64,000 bases of DNA from Cyclospora cayetanensis (taxonomy: Eukaryota > Apicomplexa > Conoidasida > Eucoccidiorida > Eimeriidae). Position numbers and translations under genes: made by a program. Of this stretch, positions 62,076 to 64,000 are shown piece after piece; position 1 is the first letter of the stretch; each line of letters opens with the position of its first letter. The notes below the pieces were generated by a model that was not told where the DNA came from, ran no database searches, and saw only the letters and a list, made by a program, of their open reading frames with translations. The DNA lies in NCBI RefSeq assembly GCF_002999335.1, contig NW_020312159.1:248001-312000 (forward strand), given 5' to 3'.

Positions 62076-62936
62076 CGGCGGCAAAGAGCGATGCATATTC
62101 TCCACTTCAAAGAGTCGGAGGAATGCCAAATCTCGCACAAACGCCGTTTCCTTTAAATAATTTTGATCCTCAGTATTGGGCACCCCTAACTGGCCTTTGA
62201 CTGCTGTCAGTATTTTGCGATGCTGCCCTGAGTGGTGCTGCTATCGCCTTTCGGGGCTAAGGGTGTCTGCACGGGAGACACGTGGTGTGTATGCGTGCGC
62301 GCACGCCTTAAAAGGGGGAAGCGTCAGCGCAGTATAAACTGGGGGGGCTCGCTTCCCAGGAACGAAGGTCGCCTTGTTGCTGCTTGCTGATGCCAATGGA
62401 TACGCCAAAATCCACAGCTTTAGTTGGTGGAGGCGGAGGCCATCGCTGCTTGTTGTTGCAAACTTGCAGGCGCACTTACACTGCACAAGCGTCCATCACG
62501 CCAGCATATCAGAAACAGCATACATATATATATATAAATATACATAAGTACATGCTCAAGAGCGCTGTACTAAGCATCCCCTTGAAACCCGTTGGTAAAA
62601 GCGTCTCTGGTGAAAGAACGCGTTCGGGACCCTCAACTCTTAGAGTCTTACGGCTCCCCAACGACACATACCTCCCACCCTCCCACCCCAAAACAACCCC
62701 GCGCAGAACCAATGCGCTCAGATTCATGTTACGACGCTTGTCTGCACCCTGCGCTGTGCACCGCTGGCGGCAAGAGGTGCTGCATTTTTTTCTCGTTCTT
62801 TCCGTGCGAGTGCCCTTCCCATGGCCCTTTCGGTTGGAAGCCGCAAAAGAGGGGATTTAAGGGGTTAGAGTGCCGACCACATTCCGTTCCTGCTGCCCTG
62901 CGCCTTCGAAACGCCTAAAGAGCATTTCCAAGCATC
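62076..62936. other. Spacer between convergent genes
   Basis: This lies between the MYND gene end and the last clear exon of the TMCO1 gene. It holds a short (TA)n tract near 62.52 kb. A last, short TMCO1 exon may be hidden here, because that gene has a splice donor at its apparent stop (62943). Confidence 0.4.
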
Positions 62937-64000
62937 TTACCCTAGGATTTTTTGAATCTGGGCCTTAAAGACCAGCATGCTGGCGGTGAAGACGGCGTAG
63001 GTATTGCACATGGAAGGCAGCTGAGGGGACCCCTGACCAGGAGCTGCGCCCTCCGGATTCAGAAGGGCTCCCTCCTCATGTGGTCTGGTGTACTTGAACA
63101 TTGAAAATGGAAACACCATGGGAAACGGGAGGTAGGCCCCTGGGGCCCCCTCAAAGAAGGAGTGAATTAAGGGCATGCCCAGGACAAAGACGACCGCAAC
63201 GCAAATTGAACCCTTCTGCTTAAGCGCATTTAGAGACCTGCATCAGGGAACGGAGAGATTGAGCGTGTGTGTAAGTGTGTAGGAGATCAACGCCATGGAC
63301 AGAGCCTCCTAGCGCCCCAAAGCATGGAGCACGCCAGGGGGGTAGTGAACAGCCAGCAAGGGGAATTCGCCAGAAAAAAAAGACGCCAGGGAGCGCCGCT
63401 AAGGACAAAAAACACTCTAGAGGAGGCTACACTGCGCAGGTGTACTTGGTCTTTTTGTGAATCTTGGCTTGCAGGGCTGCAGCCGCACGACCAGTACGCC
63501 CTAGGTAGCGCCCGTCGGGGCCCCCCACGCACTCCGCCTCGAGAGCTGTGATGTTGGAAGAGAGGCGCAAAAAGCATTTGACGAGAGCATGAAAGCTTGT
63601 AAGGGGCGCAGCGCTACGTGGGCAGCAGCAACAACAACGGACGCCGAACTGGAGCAAAAACCTGGCCAGAGATCTGACAGAGCTCTACAGCCAACAAGGA
63701 AGAGTAGCGTTCTACGCACATGGCGCGCACATGCTTCGCCGAGGCACGTAGCTGCCTAGACACCAACAGCACTCACTGCAGCGGTGGTAACTGCAGCAGC
63801 AAGAGGGTAGCGACAGAGGCAGCGGCAAAAAAGCAACTACATCTAGCTGGGTGTGTGTTTTCATACCCAAATACTCCCTCCAGAGTTTGTTGGTTTCAGA
63901 TTGAAGCCTTTTGAACTCGGTCTTGGAGTACACGAAAATGTAGCACAGAGCCTCCCCAAGCAGGCCCATGAGACAGCCAGCGCAAACCAGCAGCACTGTC
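62937..64000 (-). CDS. TMCO1: TMCO1 family ER membrane protein (5' end cut by the window edge)
   Basis: Three exons are readable with matching phases: 64000-63875 (partial), 63595-63446 and 63237 to about 62937. The first gives VLLVCAGCLMGLLGEALCYI, the first membrane helix, then YSKTEFKRLQSETNKLW, the start of the coiled coil. The second continues the cytosolic helix and ends GRAAAALQAKIHKKTK. The third has SLNALKQKGSICVAVVFVLG, the SFFEGAPGAYLPFPMVFPFS segment corresponding to the FDGRVVAKLPFTP region of human TMCO1, and FTASMLVFKAQIQKILG, the family end motif. TMCO1 sits in the ER membrane, linked to the translocon and to calcium load release. The stop at 62937 overlaps a GTAAGA donor, so a short further exon is likely. 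The start codon lies just beyond position 64000. Confidence 0.85.

Overview
The window looks like nuclear DNA of a coccidian apicomplexan of the Eimeria/Cyclospora kind, with Cyclospora my best guess. The reasons are many short exons, introns mostly of 100-350 bp with GT-AG borders, recessed signal peptides, long low-complexity insertions in conserved proteins, and wide gene-poor spacers. I see no bacterial operons, no CRISPR array and no virus. The dense CAG arrays and TTTAGGG-type arrays common in Eimeria are not obvious, so the species is inference. All exon models come from reading splice sites, phase and family similarity by eye; no transcript or database search was used.

Layout, left to right: a multi-exon WD40-repeat protein (-, about 1.1-6.3 kb, probably running past the left coding end I can follow); a FAM192A/Fyv6 family protein (-, 8.77-10.59 kb) with a 16-nt microexon; a single-exon membrane-anchored J-domain protein (+, 11.7-12.6 kb); a giant two-exon secreted or membrane repeat protein (-, 13.2-21.1 kb) with about 59 Met/Gly/His-rich units followed by about 90 Lys/Ala/Glu 11-residue units; a PITH-domain protein (-, 22.7-24.3 kb); a spacer of about 5 kb; a secreted Glu/Ser-rich protein (+, 29.8-34.9 kb).

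The right half holds a LETM1 mitochondrial ion exchanger with at least 15 exons (-, 36.2-41.5 kb, with a large GA/GACA microsatellite just upstream); a nucleosome assembly protein with a charged 11-residue repeat extension (-, 46.6-49.5 kb); a small mL53-like putative mitochondrial ribosomal protein (+, 53.0-54.05 kb); a two-TM Pkr1-like protein (-, 58.5-59.3 kb) divergent from a MYND zinc-finger protein (+, 59.9-62.1 kb); and a TMCO1 family protein (-) whose 5' end is cut by the right edge. Two ungapped 444-bp copies of one sequence sit in the spacers at 44.7 and 56.05 kb.

The conserved genes are unrelated housekeeping functions: mRNA processing, chromatin, mitochondrial ion transport and translation, and ER membrane. 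There is no pathway cluster. The least ordinary items are the 13-21 kb repeat protein, with an in-frame TAA inside its repeat array and 130 open codons beyond it, the second secreted repeat protein, and candidate GC-AG introns in three conserved genes.
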